A stretch of 11,610 bases of DNA from positions 1-11,610 of the forward strand of contig CAJLUE010000056.1 of NCBI GenBank assembly GCA_905209765.1, in the 5' to 3' direction. A program made the position numbers and the translations under genes. Source of the stretch: an uncultured Collinsella sp. (GTDB lineage: Bacteria; Actinomycetota; Coriobacteriia; Coriobacteriales; Coriobacteriaceae). The notes under the pieces were generated by a model that was given only the letters and a program-made list of their open reading frames with translations, made no database searches and was not told the DNA's origin. Shown here in pieces: positions 1 through 6,518 of this stretch. Position 1 is the first letter of the stretch. Every line of letters starts with the position of its first letter.

Positions 1-79
1 AGACGGCGAGATAGCCGGCAGGCCGGCATGTCAATCCTGGTCTAACAGAGCCTTTAAAAATCATTTGGCTGCTCGCTGG
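1..79. other. Left-edge non-coding sequence
   Basis: No coding region, RNA gene or promoter could be supported here. The segment lies between the window edge and the inverted-repeat element beginning at 80. It contains a short GC-rich near-repeat (GCCGGCAGGCCGGC at about 15-28) with no clear role. Confidence 0.4.
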
Positions 80-202
80 CTAAGTGAGTAGACTATTTTG
101 GAAATGCTGAGCACCCGACAAATTTGCTTCAACAAACCCGCAGGTTACAGACTTGCGCTTTGGTGACGTGGTCGGCGATTCGATAAAAGTCTACTCACTT
201 AG
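80..202. repeat. 123-bp inverted-repeat element
   Basis: The ends are perfect 15-bp inverted repeats: CTAAGTGAGTAGACT at 80-94 and AGTCTACTCACTTAG at 188-202, with 93 bp of non-coding sequence between. It sits about 80 bp past the 3' end of the flippase gene. There is no U-tract next to either arm, so an ordinary intrinsic terminator is unlikely. The arm core (GAGTAG, A or T, CT, then a T-run) recurs in the element at 11069-11252, which suggests one dispersed family, possibly non-autonomous and mobile. No transposase is present. Confidence 0.7.
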
Positions 203-281
203 TTTTGCGTGATGCATATTGTCCGCAACGAGACCCCAGCCGGGGAGATTCCATCGCAAATTCCGGTGATCGGGCAGCTAA

Positions 282-845
282 TTAGGCGCCGTACGGGTTG
301 CGGTCGCGTTCGATGCGTTGGCGGATGTGGGCGTACTCGATAATCAGCAGCACCAGGAGTAGGGCCATGATGGCTAGGTAGCTCACCACGGCGCCCATCA
401 GACCCAGCAGCTTAATCAGGATTACCGGGAGCACCACGCTTACGGCGAAGCAGATCAGGTAGATCTTGGTGACGTCGCCGGCGTGGCGCAACACCGTGAT
501 GATGGCGTAGATAAAGTCGATTGCCGCGGTTACGCCGCCGGCGACAACCATTAGCAGTGCCAGCGTGCGGTAGCGCTCAAAGTTAAGGCCGTACATAAAG
601 CTCATGATGGGGATGCCGGGGCCTGCCATAAATGCGGCGCACGCTCCGGTAATGAACACGATCAGCGCCATAACGGCAACAATAATCAGGTCAAAGCGGC
701 GACGCTTGCGCGGATTCGCCCAAATGCTCGACAGACGCAGGAGCTGCGGTTTATAGATAAATCCTATGCTCAGCAAAATGGCCTGCGCCGGAAAGAACAG
801 TGCATTAAAGTACAGCTGGTATTTGTAGGCCAGCGTGCCTTCCAT
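282..845 (-). CDS. Flippase, C-terminal fragment (about 187 aa)
   Basis: If translated separately it would start at the ATG at 843-845, whose A is also the last base of the upstream TGA stop, an arrangement typical of coupled reinitiation. No separate strong ribosome binding site is evident. The product is almost entirely hydrophobic, with about five membrane spans (for example LIIVAVMALIVFITGACAAF and VVSYLAIMALLLVLLIIEYA), and ends in a short basic and polar tail. The in-frame sequence just before the ATG (KFV) looks like continuation of the upstream protein, so a frameshift within one gene is the simpler reading. Confidence 0.55.
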   Translation of the reverse strand: MEGTLAYKYQLYFNALFFPAQAILLSIGFIYKPQLLRLSSIWANPRKRRRFDLIIVAVMALIVFITGACAAFMAGPGIPIMSFMYGLNFERYRTLALLMVVAGGVTAAIDFIYAIITVLRHAGDVTKIYLICFAVSVVLPVILIKLLGLMGAVVSYLAIMALLLVLLIIEYAHIRQRIERDRNPYGA

Positions 846-1855
846 CACGAACTTGGCATGCTCTCGATAAGGTTGAACAGGAACAGCGCACCAAAGAGCG
901 GGGCGCACTGGATAAACAGGTGGCCAGTCTCGCGCAGACTCATGCGGCGTGATTTTTCGGTTTCGAGCAGGGCGAGCGGGGCGGTGACCAGCACGAGCGA
1001 GGCGATGGCGGTGACACCCATGGCCATGGCCGCGATGGGCATGCTGTGCGTGAGGAACAGTGCCACGCTAAAGACCGCGATGACGCCGGCGGAACGCAAC
1101 GTTTGGCTCATGCCGGCCAAATAGAGCTTGTCGGCCTGCTGCAGGCGGCCCTCGTACACGTCGGCGATGCCGTCGATCACCTTATAGAGGTAGACGCCCA
1201 GGCCGATTGTGGCCATCTGCGCATCGTAGCCGCGGGCGCTGCTGTATACCAGGCCGCATGCCAGCGCGAGCACTCCGCAGAGCCAGCGGTTGAGCTGGTA
1301 GGAGGCGAAGGAGGTTTTTTCGTCGATGTCCGAGACCTGAAAGTTGCGCACGCCGTAGTTGCACGCGATCATGATGAGCGTGCCGGTGACAAAGGCGATG
1401 GAGAACTTGCCGGCCTCCTCGGCGCCTACGAGCTGCGTCGACACAATGGTGAGCAGCGGAAACGCCAAGCCCCATACGGCGGTGCCCAAGGTATTCCAAA
1501 GGTAGTCGCGGCTGGTGGCGTGCTCCTCGTATTCCGCTTCCTGCGTGGAGAAACCGCCGCCGTAGACTGCTCCGAGCAGGCGGTTCCACCAGGCATTGAC
1601 CATGCGGTGGATGGGGCCGGGCTGGCGATCGCGCTCGCGGCGACGGCGTGTGGCCTGGCTGCTGTCGGGACCGCCGGCGTTACGCTGGCTTAGCTCTTGG
1701 ATGCGCGCGAGCTCCTCGGCGGTGTGCGATGCGGGGAACAGGCCGTTCTCGATGCGTCCGCCCTGTCCGTGCGCCTCGCCCGATACGGCGGGGTCGGCGA
1801 CGCCATTGCGGCGGGCGATGGCGCGGCGGATGCTATCGAGGGGCGTGATACTCAA
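845..1855 (-). CDS. Flippase, N-terminal fragment (336 aa)
   Basis: The start is a TTG at 1853-1855, preceded by a good ribosome binding site (AAAGGA, about 7 nt upstream). Residues 1 to about 110 are hydrophilic and Arg/Glu/Gln-rich, with no signal peptide. Membrane segments begin near residue 118 (LWNTLGTAVWGLAFPLLTIV) and recur to the end, including stretches near KFSIAFVTGTLIMIACNYG and SAGVIAVFSVALFLTH. The frame ends in MPSS and a TGA. The last few residues are out of register with the expected protein. On its own this piece would have roughly the first seven membrane spans of a flippase. Confidence 0.7.
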   Translation of the reverse strand: MSITPLDSIRRAIARRNGVADPAVSGEAHGQGGRIENGLFPASHTAEELARIQELSQRNAGGPDSSQATRRRRERDRQPGPIHRMVNAWWNRLLGAVYGGGFSTQEAEYEEHATSRDYLWNTLGTAVWGLAFPLLTIVSTQLVGAEEAGKFSIAFVTGTLIMIACNYGVRNFQVSDIDEKTSFASYQLNRWLCGVLALACGLVYSSARGYDAQMATIGLGVYLYKVIDGIADVYEGRLQQADKLYLAGMSQTLRSAGVIAVFSVALFLTHSMPIAAMAMGVTAIASLVLVTAPLALLETEKSRRMSLRETGHLFIQCAPLFGALFLFNLIESMPSS

Positions 1856-1882
1856 GGCGGTTCCTTTCTCTTACTGCGCTCT

Positions 1883-1930
1883 AGTATAGTCGCGGTGGTG
1901 TCCATTCGTGTTTTTGAACAGGTTGTTCAA
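1883..1930 (-). promoter_or_regulatory. Flippase promoter -10 and palindromic operator candidate
   Basis: On the minus strand a TATACT hexamer (plus 1883-1888) lies 28 nt upstream of the TTG start and is a plausible -10 box, but no good -35 is spaced correctly. About 25 bp further upstream is a 17-bp palindrome, TTGAACA-GGT-TGTTCAA (1914-1930), with perfect 7-bp arms. This is a typical size for a dimeric repressor or activator site. A factor binding here could activate the promoter from around -46. The regulator is unknown. Confidence 0.4.
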
Positions 1931-1970
1931 TTATTTCGGCGGGCGGCTGTAATTTGTCGGTAAACGTGCG

Positions 1971-2088
1971 GTAGTCGGCACTTAGGGACGTTCCTTATGT
2001 GCCGGCACAGGGGGACACTCCTTTGCGGGCGATCGCGCGCAAGGGTGTCCCCAACGACTAGTCGTTTAAGAACGTCCCCAATGACTAG
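1971..2088. repeat. Nested palindromic intergenic element
   Basis: The left half has two units containing GGCAC, then GGGAC, then TTCCTT or CTCCTT (1977-1996 and 2004-2025). The right half has matching reverse-complement units, including the 15-bp direct repeats GTCCCCAAYGACTAG at 2047-2061 and 2074-2088. Internal perfect palindromes are TGTGCCGGCACA (1998-2009) and AACGACTAGTCGTT (2053-2066). A GTAG tetranucleotide opens the element. The whole segment could fold into one long branched hairpin. It lies in the divergent gap between the flippase gene and pckA and resembles a REP/BIME-like cluster more than a promoter. Confidence 0.6.
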
Positions 2089-2137
2089 GCCGCTTGCGTG
2101 CGATTTTTGACCGTTGAGCGGGCGCTTTGTCGTTTCC

Positions 2138-2153
2138 GCAAAAACGTTTTTGC
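2138..2153. promoter_or_regulatory. 16-bp LacI/GalR-type palindrome upstream of pckA
   Basis: GCAAAAACGTTTTTGC is a perfect 16-bp palindrome centred on CG, about 75 bp before the pckA start. The AAACGTTT core is typical of operators bound by LacI/GalR-family repressors, including PurR boxes and CcpA-type cre sites. PEP carboxykinase is often controlled by carbon source, so a catabolite-type operator is plausible. I could not fix a convincing -35/-10 pair for pckA nearby. Confidence 0.5.
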
Positions 2154-2227
2154 ATATCGGGTACAACGGGCTTTACGTGAGTAAAGTGCGCGCCGCGTCC
2201 GCGTGTCGCGCTTTTAAAGGAGGCCCC

Positions 2228-3898
2228 ATGCCTGGTGTTACCCCTGCAGAAGTTCTGTCCAACTTTGGTCTTACGCTGGTCGAAGATCCCGCCGAGAATC
2301 AGCCCCGCCTGCTGGTGGACCTGCCGGCGGCAGAGCTCGTCGAGTATGCCATCCGTCGCGAAGAAGGCCGCATGGCCTCCAACGGCGCACTGGTGATCGA
2401 GACGGGGGAGCGTACCGGACGTTCACCCAACGACCGCTTTATCGTCGATACGCCCGACGTGCACGACAAGATTGCCTGGGGCGCTGTCAACCGCCCGCTG
2501 TCTGTCGAGAGCTACGAGGTCATCAAGGCCGGCATCGTCGACTATCTCAACGAGCGTGATGTGTTCGTCACGCGCGGCATGGCGGGCGCCGACCGTAACC
2601 ACACGCGTCGCCTGCTCGTCGCCTGCGAGCGTGCCAGCCAGGCGCTCTTTATTAAGCAGATGCTCGCCCGCCCGCTTGCCCGCGAAATCGCACGCACCGG
2701 CGAGCCGGACTTCTGCGTCCTCGCCGCGCCGGGCTATCAGTGCGATCCTGCCATCAAGGGGCTCAACTCCAGCGCCGCGGTGGTCATCAATTTCCAGGAG
2801 CGCGTGATTCTGGTCGCTGGTACCGGCTACTCCGGCGAGATCAAAAAGTCCATCTTCAGCGTTATGAATTACTTGCTGCCCGTCGAGGATGACGTGCTGC
2901 CCATGCACTGCTCGGCCAGTATGGACCCCGTCACGCATGAGACCGCCGTGTTCTTTGGCCTGTCCGGCACCGGCAAGACCACACTTTCGGCCAATCCCAC
3001 GCGCCTGCTGATCGGCGATGACGAGCACGGCTGGTCCGATATGGGCATCTTTAACGTCGAGGGCGGCTGCTACGCCAAGTGCGAGGGCCTGGACGCGTTC
3101 CACGAGCCCGAGATCTTCAATGCCGTTCGCTTTGGTGCCATCTGCGAAAACGTGGTGCTCGATGAGAATCGCAAGCCCAACTACGACGACGTCTCGATCA
3201 CGCATAATACGCGCGTGGCCTACCCCGTCGAGCATATTCCCAACGCGTGGACCAAGGGTATGGGCACCACCCCGAGCGTCGTGCTGTTTTTGACCTGCGA
3301 CGCCTTTGGCGTGCTGCCGCCCATCTCGCGCCTGACGGCCGATGCCGCCATGTATCACTTTGTGACGGGCTTTACGGCCAAGATCCCCGGCACCGAGGTC
3401 GGCGTCACCGAGCCCACGCCCACGTTCTCATCGCTGTTTGGCGAGCCGTTTATGCCGCTCGACCCCATGGTCTACGCCAAGATGCTCGGCGAGCGCATCG
3501 CCGACGGTCGCACCCGCGTCTATCTGGTCAACACCGGCTGGATCGGTGGCGGCTACGGCGTGGGCCATCGCATCGAGCTTGCCTACACGCGCGCCCTGGT
3601 GGCCCGCGCCCTCGACGGTACCATCGAGGACAGCGAGTTTGTGCACGACGACATCTTTAATGTCGACATTCCCACGACGTGCCACGGTGTGCCCGACGGC
3701 ATCCTGGTGCCGCGCCAGTACTGGCAGAGCACTGCGCGGTACGACGAGGCCGCGCACAATCTGGCGGTGATGTTCGAGGAGAACTTCGAGAAGAAGTACT
3801 CGCACCTGCCCGAGTCCGTCAAGGCCGCCGGCCCGCACGCCCAGGTGTCCGCCGAGGCCCGTCATCGTGGCCGCGGCCTGCTGGGACTCCGCCACTAG
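2228..3898 (+). CDS. pckA: Phosphoenolpyruvate carboxykinase (ATP)
   Basis: The enzyme interconverts oxaloacetate plus ATP with PEP, CO2 and ADP in the cytosol. In a fermenter it may run towards PEP carboxylation, though that direction is inferred. The 556-residue length is close to the usual 530-540. Motifs are intact: TGRSPNDRF (residues 63-71, R65 for PEP/oxaloacetate binding), YSGEIKKS (201-208), the kinase-1a P-loop GLSGTGKTT (244-252, K250), the kinase-2 motif LIGDDEHGW (261-269, metal-binding D264 and D265) and NTGWIGGGYG from N435. The P-loop GLSGTGKTT marks the ATP rather than the GTP family. The ATG at 2228 is preceded by a near-perfect AAAGGAGG at 2216-2223. The open frame extends further upstream, but only this start has a ribosome binding site. 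A 33-bp hairpin with a T-run follows the stop as terminator. Confidence 0.97.
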   Translation: MPGVTPAEVLSNFGLTLVEDPAENQPRLLVDLPAAELVEYAIRREEGRMASNGALVIETGERTGRSPNDRFIVDTPDVHDKIAWGAVNRPLSVESYEVIKAGIVDYLNERDVFVTRGMAGADRNHTRRLLVACERASQALFIKQMLARPLAREIARTGEPDFCVLAAPGYQCDPAIKGLNSSAAVVINFQERVILVAGTGYSGEIKKSIFSVMNYLLPVEDDVLPMHCSASMDPVTHETAVFFGLSGTGKTTLSANPTRLLIGDDEHGWSDMGIFNVEGGCYAKCEGLDAFHEPEIFNAVRFGAICENVVLDENRKPNYDDVSITHNTRVAYPVEHIPNAWTKGMGTTPSVVLFLTCDAFGVLPPISRLTADAAMYHFVTGFTAKIPGTEVGVTEPTPTFSSLFGEPFMPLDPMVYAKMLGERIADGRTRVYLVNTGWIGGGYGVGHRIELAYTRALVARALDGTIEDSEFVHDDIFNVDIPTTCHGVPDGILVPRQYWQSTARYDEAAHNLAVMFEENFEKKYSHLPESVKAAGPHAQVSAEARHRGRGLLGLRH

Positions 3899-3917
3899 CG
3901 TCGCCGCGAGTCCATAT

Positions 3918-3954
3918 CCACCACAAAGGGGACAGGCACCTTTGTGGTGGTTTT
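3918..3954 (+). terminator. 33-bp hairpin repeat, copy 1 (pckA terminator)
   Basis: Arms CCACCACAAAGG (3918-3929) and CCTTTGTGGTGG (3939-3950) form a perfect 12-bp stem around the 9-nt spacer GGACAGGCA, followed by TTTT. It starts 20 nt after the pckA stop and has the form of an intrinsic terminator. The same 33-bp core, spacer included, occurs three more times in the window, so it is also a dispersed repeat. Confidence 0.8.
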
Positions 3955-3981
3955 GCTTGGGCGGATGACTCGGGTTACAAT
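3953..3981 (+). promoter_or_regulatory. Promoter candidate for the B3/4 gene leader
   Basis: TTGCTT (3953-3958) and TACAAT (3976-3981) are separated by 17 bp. The -10 matches the consensus at five of six bases and the -35 at three. The -35 overlaps the T-run of the preceding terminator. Predicted transcription would start near 3988, ahead of the structured leader. Confidence 0.45.
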
Positions 3982-3987
3982 ACGCCA

Positions 3988-4081
3988 GACATATCGTCCC
4001 CTTCTCCGGATGGGGACAGCGTAAGCGCTCTTGTGACGGCACCGTAGGACTTTGAAGGTGGCCGTCGTGAGGGCGCTTTTT
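3988..4081 (+). ncRNA. Structured leader with attenuator-like hairpin, or small RNA
   Basis: A short hairpin (GTCCCC 3996-4001 with GGGGAC 4012-4017) is followed by a long stem in which AAGCGCTC (4023-4030) pairs with GGGCGCTT (4071-4078) and GACGGC pairs with GCCGTC inside it. T4077-4081 follows directly, so it has the form of an intrinsic terminator placed before the B3/4 gene. Two readings are possible: an attenuated 5' leader controlling that gene, or a free small RNA of about 93 nt. I do not recognise a riboswitch class. It lacks the canonical T-box sequence and is too short to hold a T-box stem I. Confidence 0.5.
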
Positions 4082-4125
4082 GCTTAGACGCCCCCGCTCG
4101 GGCGCACGCTATGAAGGGAGAGCAT

Positions 4126-4845
4126 ATGAAGAGCTTTATTGCCGAGGATTCATTTTGGGAGCTGTTTCCACAGGCGGCGATCGGAGTTGTGGTCGTAAAG
4201 GGCATGAAGCCCACGGCTCAGATTCCCCAGGAGGACGTGGATGCAATCGCCGCGCTGCTTGACCGCGCCAACATCGATGCGGAGCGCCACCTGACCAGCG
4301 ATACCATCAGCGAAAACGCGCCGGTTAAGGCATGGCGCGAGGCGTATCGCCTGTTCAAGACTAAGAAGGGCGCGCGTTGCTCAGTTGAGAACCTGCTCAA
4401 GCGCGTGCTCAAAGGCAAGCCGGTCGGCCACATTACGCCGGCGGTGGATATCTACAACACGATTTCGTTGACTTATGCGTTGCCCGTTGGCGGTGAAGAT
4501 TTGCATGCTATTGAGGGCAATCTGCGCCTGGCGGTGACCGACGGCGGCGACGCGTTCTTGCCACTTGGCGAGGAGGCAGATGATCCGACGTTGCCCGGTG
4601 AGCTTGCCTATATCGATGATGCGGGCGCCGTGTGCCGTTGCTGGAACTGGCGCGATGGCGTTCGCACGGCGCTGTCCGACGATTCGGCGGACGCATTTCT
4701 GGCGATTGAGTGCGTGGAGCCCGAGCGGATGGGGGATTGCCAGGCCGCGATCGATCGCTTGGCCGAGCTGCTCGAGCGCTATCTGGGAGCGACGGTCGTC
4801 GTTAAGACCCTAGTGACCCGCGACAATCCCTGCGTGGAGCTGTAG
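4126..4845 (+). CDS. Free-standing B3/4 domain protein (tRNA-editing-like)
   Basis: This 239-residue protein matches the B3/B4 fold found in the editing region of the phenylalanyl-tRNA synthetase beta subunit and in free-standing homologues. Some family members are thought to bind or edit mischarged tRNA. The characteristic block runs from about residue 99: PVGHITPAVDIYNTISLTYA, PVGGEDL (120-126), then LRLAVTDGGDAFLPLG, and GELAYIDDAGAVCRCWNWRDG. There is no signal peptide or membrane span. The ATG at 4126 is chosen over the in-frame ATG at 4111 because AAGGGAG (4114-4120) sits about 5 nt before it. Expression may be controlled by the hairpin leader at 3988-4081. The substrate is unknown. Confidence 0.8.
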   Translation: MKSFIAEDSFWELFPQAAIGVVVVKGMKPTAQIPQEDVDAIAALLDRANIDAERHLTSDTISENAPVKAWREAYRLFKTKKGARCSVENLLKRVLKGKPVGHITPAVDIYNTISLTYALPVGGEDLHAIEGNLRLAVTDGGDAFLPLGEEADDPTLPGELAYIDDAGAVCRCWNWRDGVRTALSDDSADAFLAIECVEPERMGDCQAAIDRLAELLERYLGATVVVKTLVTRDNPCVEL

Positions 4846-4871
4846 CGGTGCCTAGAACCTATTGATGCCCC

Positions 4872-4912
4872 AAACCACCACAAAGGTGCCTGTCCCCTTT
4901 GTGGTGGTTTTT
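4872..4912 (+). terminator. 33-bp hairpin repeat, copy 2 (inverted)
   Basis: Same core as copy 1 but in the opposite orientation: CCACCACAAAGG (4875-4886), spacer TGCCTGTCC, CCTTTGTGGTGG (4896-4907). AAA before and TTT after extend the stem to 15 bp, and five Ts follow. It begins 26 nt after the stop of the B3/4 gene. The symmetric A and T flanks would allow termination in both directions. Confidence 0.8.
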
Positions 4913-5015
4913 ATGTTGATGGGTTAACAATTGGGATATTTGGGTATGGGTGTTGCCTTCTGCGTCTAAGATGTTTACCCGTTAGCATCATGCAAGCGAA
5001 AGGCGGTCGTCTCCC

Positions 5016-5465
5016 ATGCAGCAGAACGACGAGACACGTTTTGAGGACTTTGTCGGACTGATCAGCGGGCTCTACAAGGAGATTCAGCGCATCAAGACGT
5101 CCGAGGGCGCAAGGCTCGGCCTTAAGGGCTCCGACGTCATGTGCCTGTACTATCTTGAGCGCAGCAAGGACGGCCTGACTGGCGCCGACCTCGCCCGCAT
5201 GGCCGGCGTTACCCGTGCCGCCGTTTCGCGCACACTGGCACATCTGGAGGAGGGTGGCTACGTCGAGGTTGACGACTCGGGCGATGCTGCCGTCAAGTAC
5301 CGCGCTCCGGTTCGCCTGACTGCCCTGGGCGGCGAGAGCATGAGCGAGGCCGATCGCATCATTCGCGAAGTGCTCGACACCACCGGTAAGGCCATGGGCG
5401 TGGAGCAGCGCGAGCAGATGTACGCGTCGCTGCGTACGATTCTCAACACCTTGCGCGAGATCTAA
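5016..5465 (+). CDS. MarR-family transcriptional regulator
   Basis: This 149-residue protein has the MarR layout: an N-terminal dimerisation helix, a winged helix-turn-helix, and a C-terminal helix for dimerisation. The DNA-binding part spans about residues 53-100, with GLTGADLARMAGVTRAAVSR (53-72) as the helix-turn-helix and LEEGGYVEVDDSGD leading into the wing. Family members bind palindromic sites near their own and adjacent genes and respond to small ligands. The ATG at 5016 follows AAAGGCGG at 4999-5006. The DegV gene starts 119 bp downstream with no clear terminator between, so the two may be co-transcribed. FabT, a MarR protein, controls fatty acid synthesis in some Firmicutes, but a similar role here is inference only. 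Confidence 0.88.
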   Translation: MQQNDETRFEDFVGLISGLYKEIQRIKTSEGARLGLKGSDVMCLYYLERSKDGLTGADLARMAGVTRAAVSRTLAHLEEGGYVEVDDSGDAAVKYRAPVRLTALGGESMSEADRIIREVLDTTGKAMGVEQREQMYASLRTILNTLREI

Positions 5466-5584
5466 GGCCGCCAAGGCATTTGCTTCCAATTAACAACTGC
5501 ATAGTCCCGTTTGAGCGCGTATACCGTGCCGGGGCATTGCTGTCAAAATTCCCCGCGCGAGGTCCGCGCAAGAAAGGATTCGCT

Positions 5585-6439
5585 ATGTCCGTCCGCATTA
5601 TTACCGATTCCGCCAGCGATATGTCTCCGGTGGAGCATCCGGCGCTTTCCGTTTTACCGCTGTCCGTCACCTTTGGCACCGACGTGTACATGGATGGTGT
5701 CGACATCGATCACCAGCGCTTTTACGAGATGCTCGTGGAGCGCGACGAGCTGCCCAAGACCGGCCAGGTCAACCCGTACGCGTTTTCGCAGGCGATTGCC
5801 CAGGTTCGTGAGGCCGGCGATGAGGCCGTGATCATTACCGTGGGCGCCAAGCTTTCGGGCACCAACCAGAGCGCTCGTACGGCACTTGCCGAGGCGCCGG
5901 GCGGCGACGTGTTCGTCGTGGACAGCAATAACGTGACCTTGGGCGAGCGCGTGCTGGTCGAGTATGCGCTGCGCCTGGTGGACGAGGGCCGTAGTGCGGC
6001 CCAGATCGCGGCGGCGGTCGAGGCCGTCCGTGACCGTGTGGTGGTTATCGGCCTGCTCGAGACGCTGGAGTATCTGGTGCGCGGCGGCCGCCTGTCTGCG
6101 GCGGCGGGCGCTGTGGGCACGCTGCTCAATGTGAAGCCGGTCGTGGCCGCCGAGGACGGCCTCATCGTGCAGTTGGGCAAGGCGCGCGGTTCCAAAAACG
6201 GTCGAAACCTGTTGAACCAGAAGGTCGAACAGGCGGGCGGCGTCGACTTCTCCATGCCGCTGGCGCTTGGTTATACGGGTCTTTCGGACGCGGTGCTCAA
6301 GAAGTATATCGAGGACAGCGCCGCGCTGTGGGCCGGCCATGCCGAGAACGAGCTGCCCATCCACACCATTGGTGCCACCATCGGCACCCACGTGGGTCCC
6401 GGCGCCGTAGCCGTAGCCTTTTTCCGCCCCGCCAACTAG
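5585..6439 (+). CDS. DegV-family fatty-acid-binding protein
   Basis: DegV/FakB proteins bind a single fatty acid and can present it to a kinase partner (FakA) for phosphorylation. At 284 residues it has the usual length. Visible family motifs are ITDSASD (6-12) at the N-terminus, KLSGTNQSA (89-97, the SGT fatty-acid headgroup region), LEYLVRGGRLS (161-171), LLNVKPV (181-187) and THVGPGAVAV near the C-terminus. It is cytosolic, with no signal peptide. The ATG at 5585 has AAAGGA about 6 nt upstream, whereas the longer open reading frame lacks such a site. No FakA gene is in the window. Copy 3 of the hairpin repeat follows the stop. Confidence 0.92.
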   Translation: MSVRIITDSASDMSPVEHPALSVLPLSVTFGTDVYMDGVDIDHQRFYEMLVERDELPKTGQVNPYAFSQAIAQVREAGDEAVIITVGAKLSGTNQSARTALAEAPGGDVFVVDSNNVTLGERVLVEYALRLVDEGRSAAQIAAAVEAVRDRVVVIGLLETLEYLVRGGRLSAAAGAVGTLLNVKPVVAAEDGLIVQLGKARGSKNGRNLLNQKVEQAGGVDFSMPLALGYTGLSDAVLKKYIEDSAALWAGHAENELPIHTIGATIGTHVGPGAVAVAFFRPAN

Positions 6440-6449
6440 CTATCCGGTC

Positions 6450-6489
6450 AAAACCACCACAAAGGGGACAGGCACCTTTGTGGTGGTTT
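6450..6489 (+). terminator. 33-bp hairpin repeat, copy 3
   Basis: Same orientation as copy 1: CCACCACAAAGG (6454-6465), spacer GGACAGGCA, CCTTTGTGGTGG (6475-6486). AAAA before and TTT after lengthen the stem. It begins 10 nt after the DegV stop and ends 30 nt before the alkyltransferase start, so it probably ends the MarR-DegV transcript. Confidence 0.8.
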
Positions 6490-6518
6490 ATGCTGGTACC
6501 GGTTGAAGGGAGCATGCG

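Larger units (their letters stand above)
282..1855 (-). pseudogene. Wzx-type polysaccharide flippase, frameshifted
   Basis: Read as one gene this would encode about 524 residues: a cytosolic N-terminal region of about 110 residues rich in charged and polar residues, followed by a polytopic membrane protein resembling the oligosaccharide flippase (Wzx/RfbX, MATE-like) family, which moves undecaprenyl-diphosphate-linked glycan units across the membrane. The frame breaks near 855-856. The upstream frame reads through NLIESMP and then stops at 845-847. The other frame continues as KFVMEGTLAYKYQLYF and on through several more membrane segments. Restoring one base, for example a C in the CC at 855-856, gives a continuous protein. 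This may be a true inactivating deletion, a sequencing or assembly error, or a gene split into two polypeptides, because the stop and an ATG overlap as TGATG. The family call rests on hydrophobicity pattern and general resemblance, so the exact substrate is unknown. Confidence 0.7.

Noticed and set aside
2423..3358. Minus-strand frame of 311 codons opposite pckA
   Set aside because: It is an antisense shadow of a clearly functional PEP carboxykinase, with no ribosome binding site or recognisable domain.
4023..4081. T-box reading of the leader (GAAGGTGG resembles part of the T-box sequence)
   Set aside because: The conserved AGGGTGGNACCGCG is not matched and the leader is too short to hold stem I and a specifier loop.
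5654..6391. Minus-strand frame of 245 codons opposite the DegV gene
   Set aside because: It is an antisense shadow of a well-supported DegV gene.
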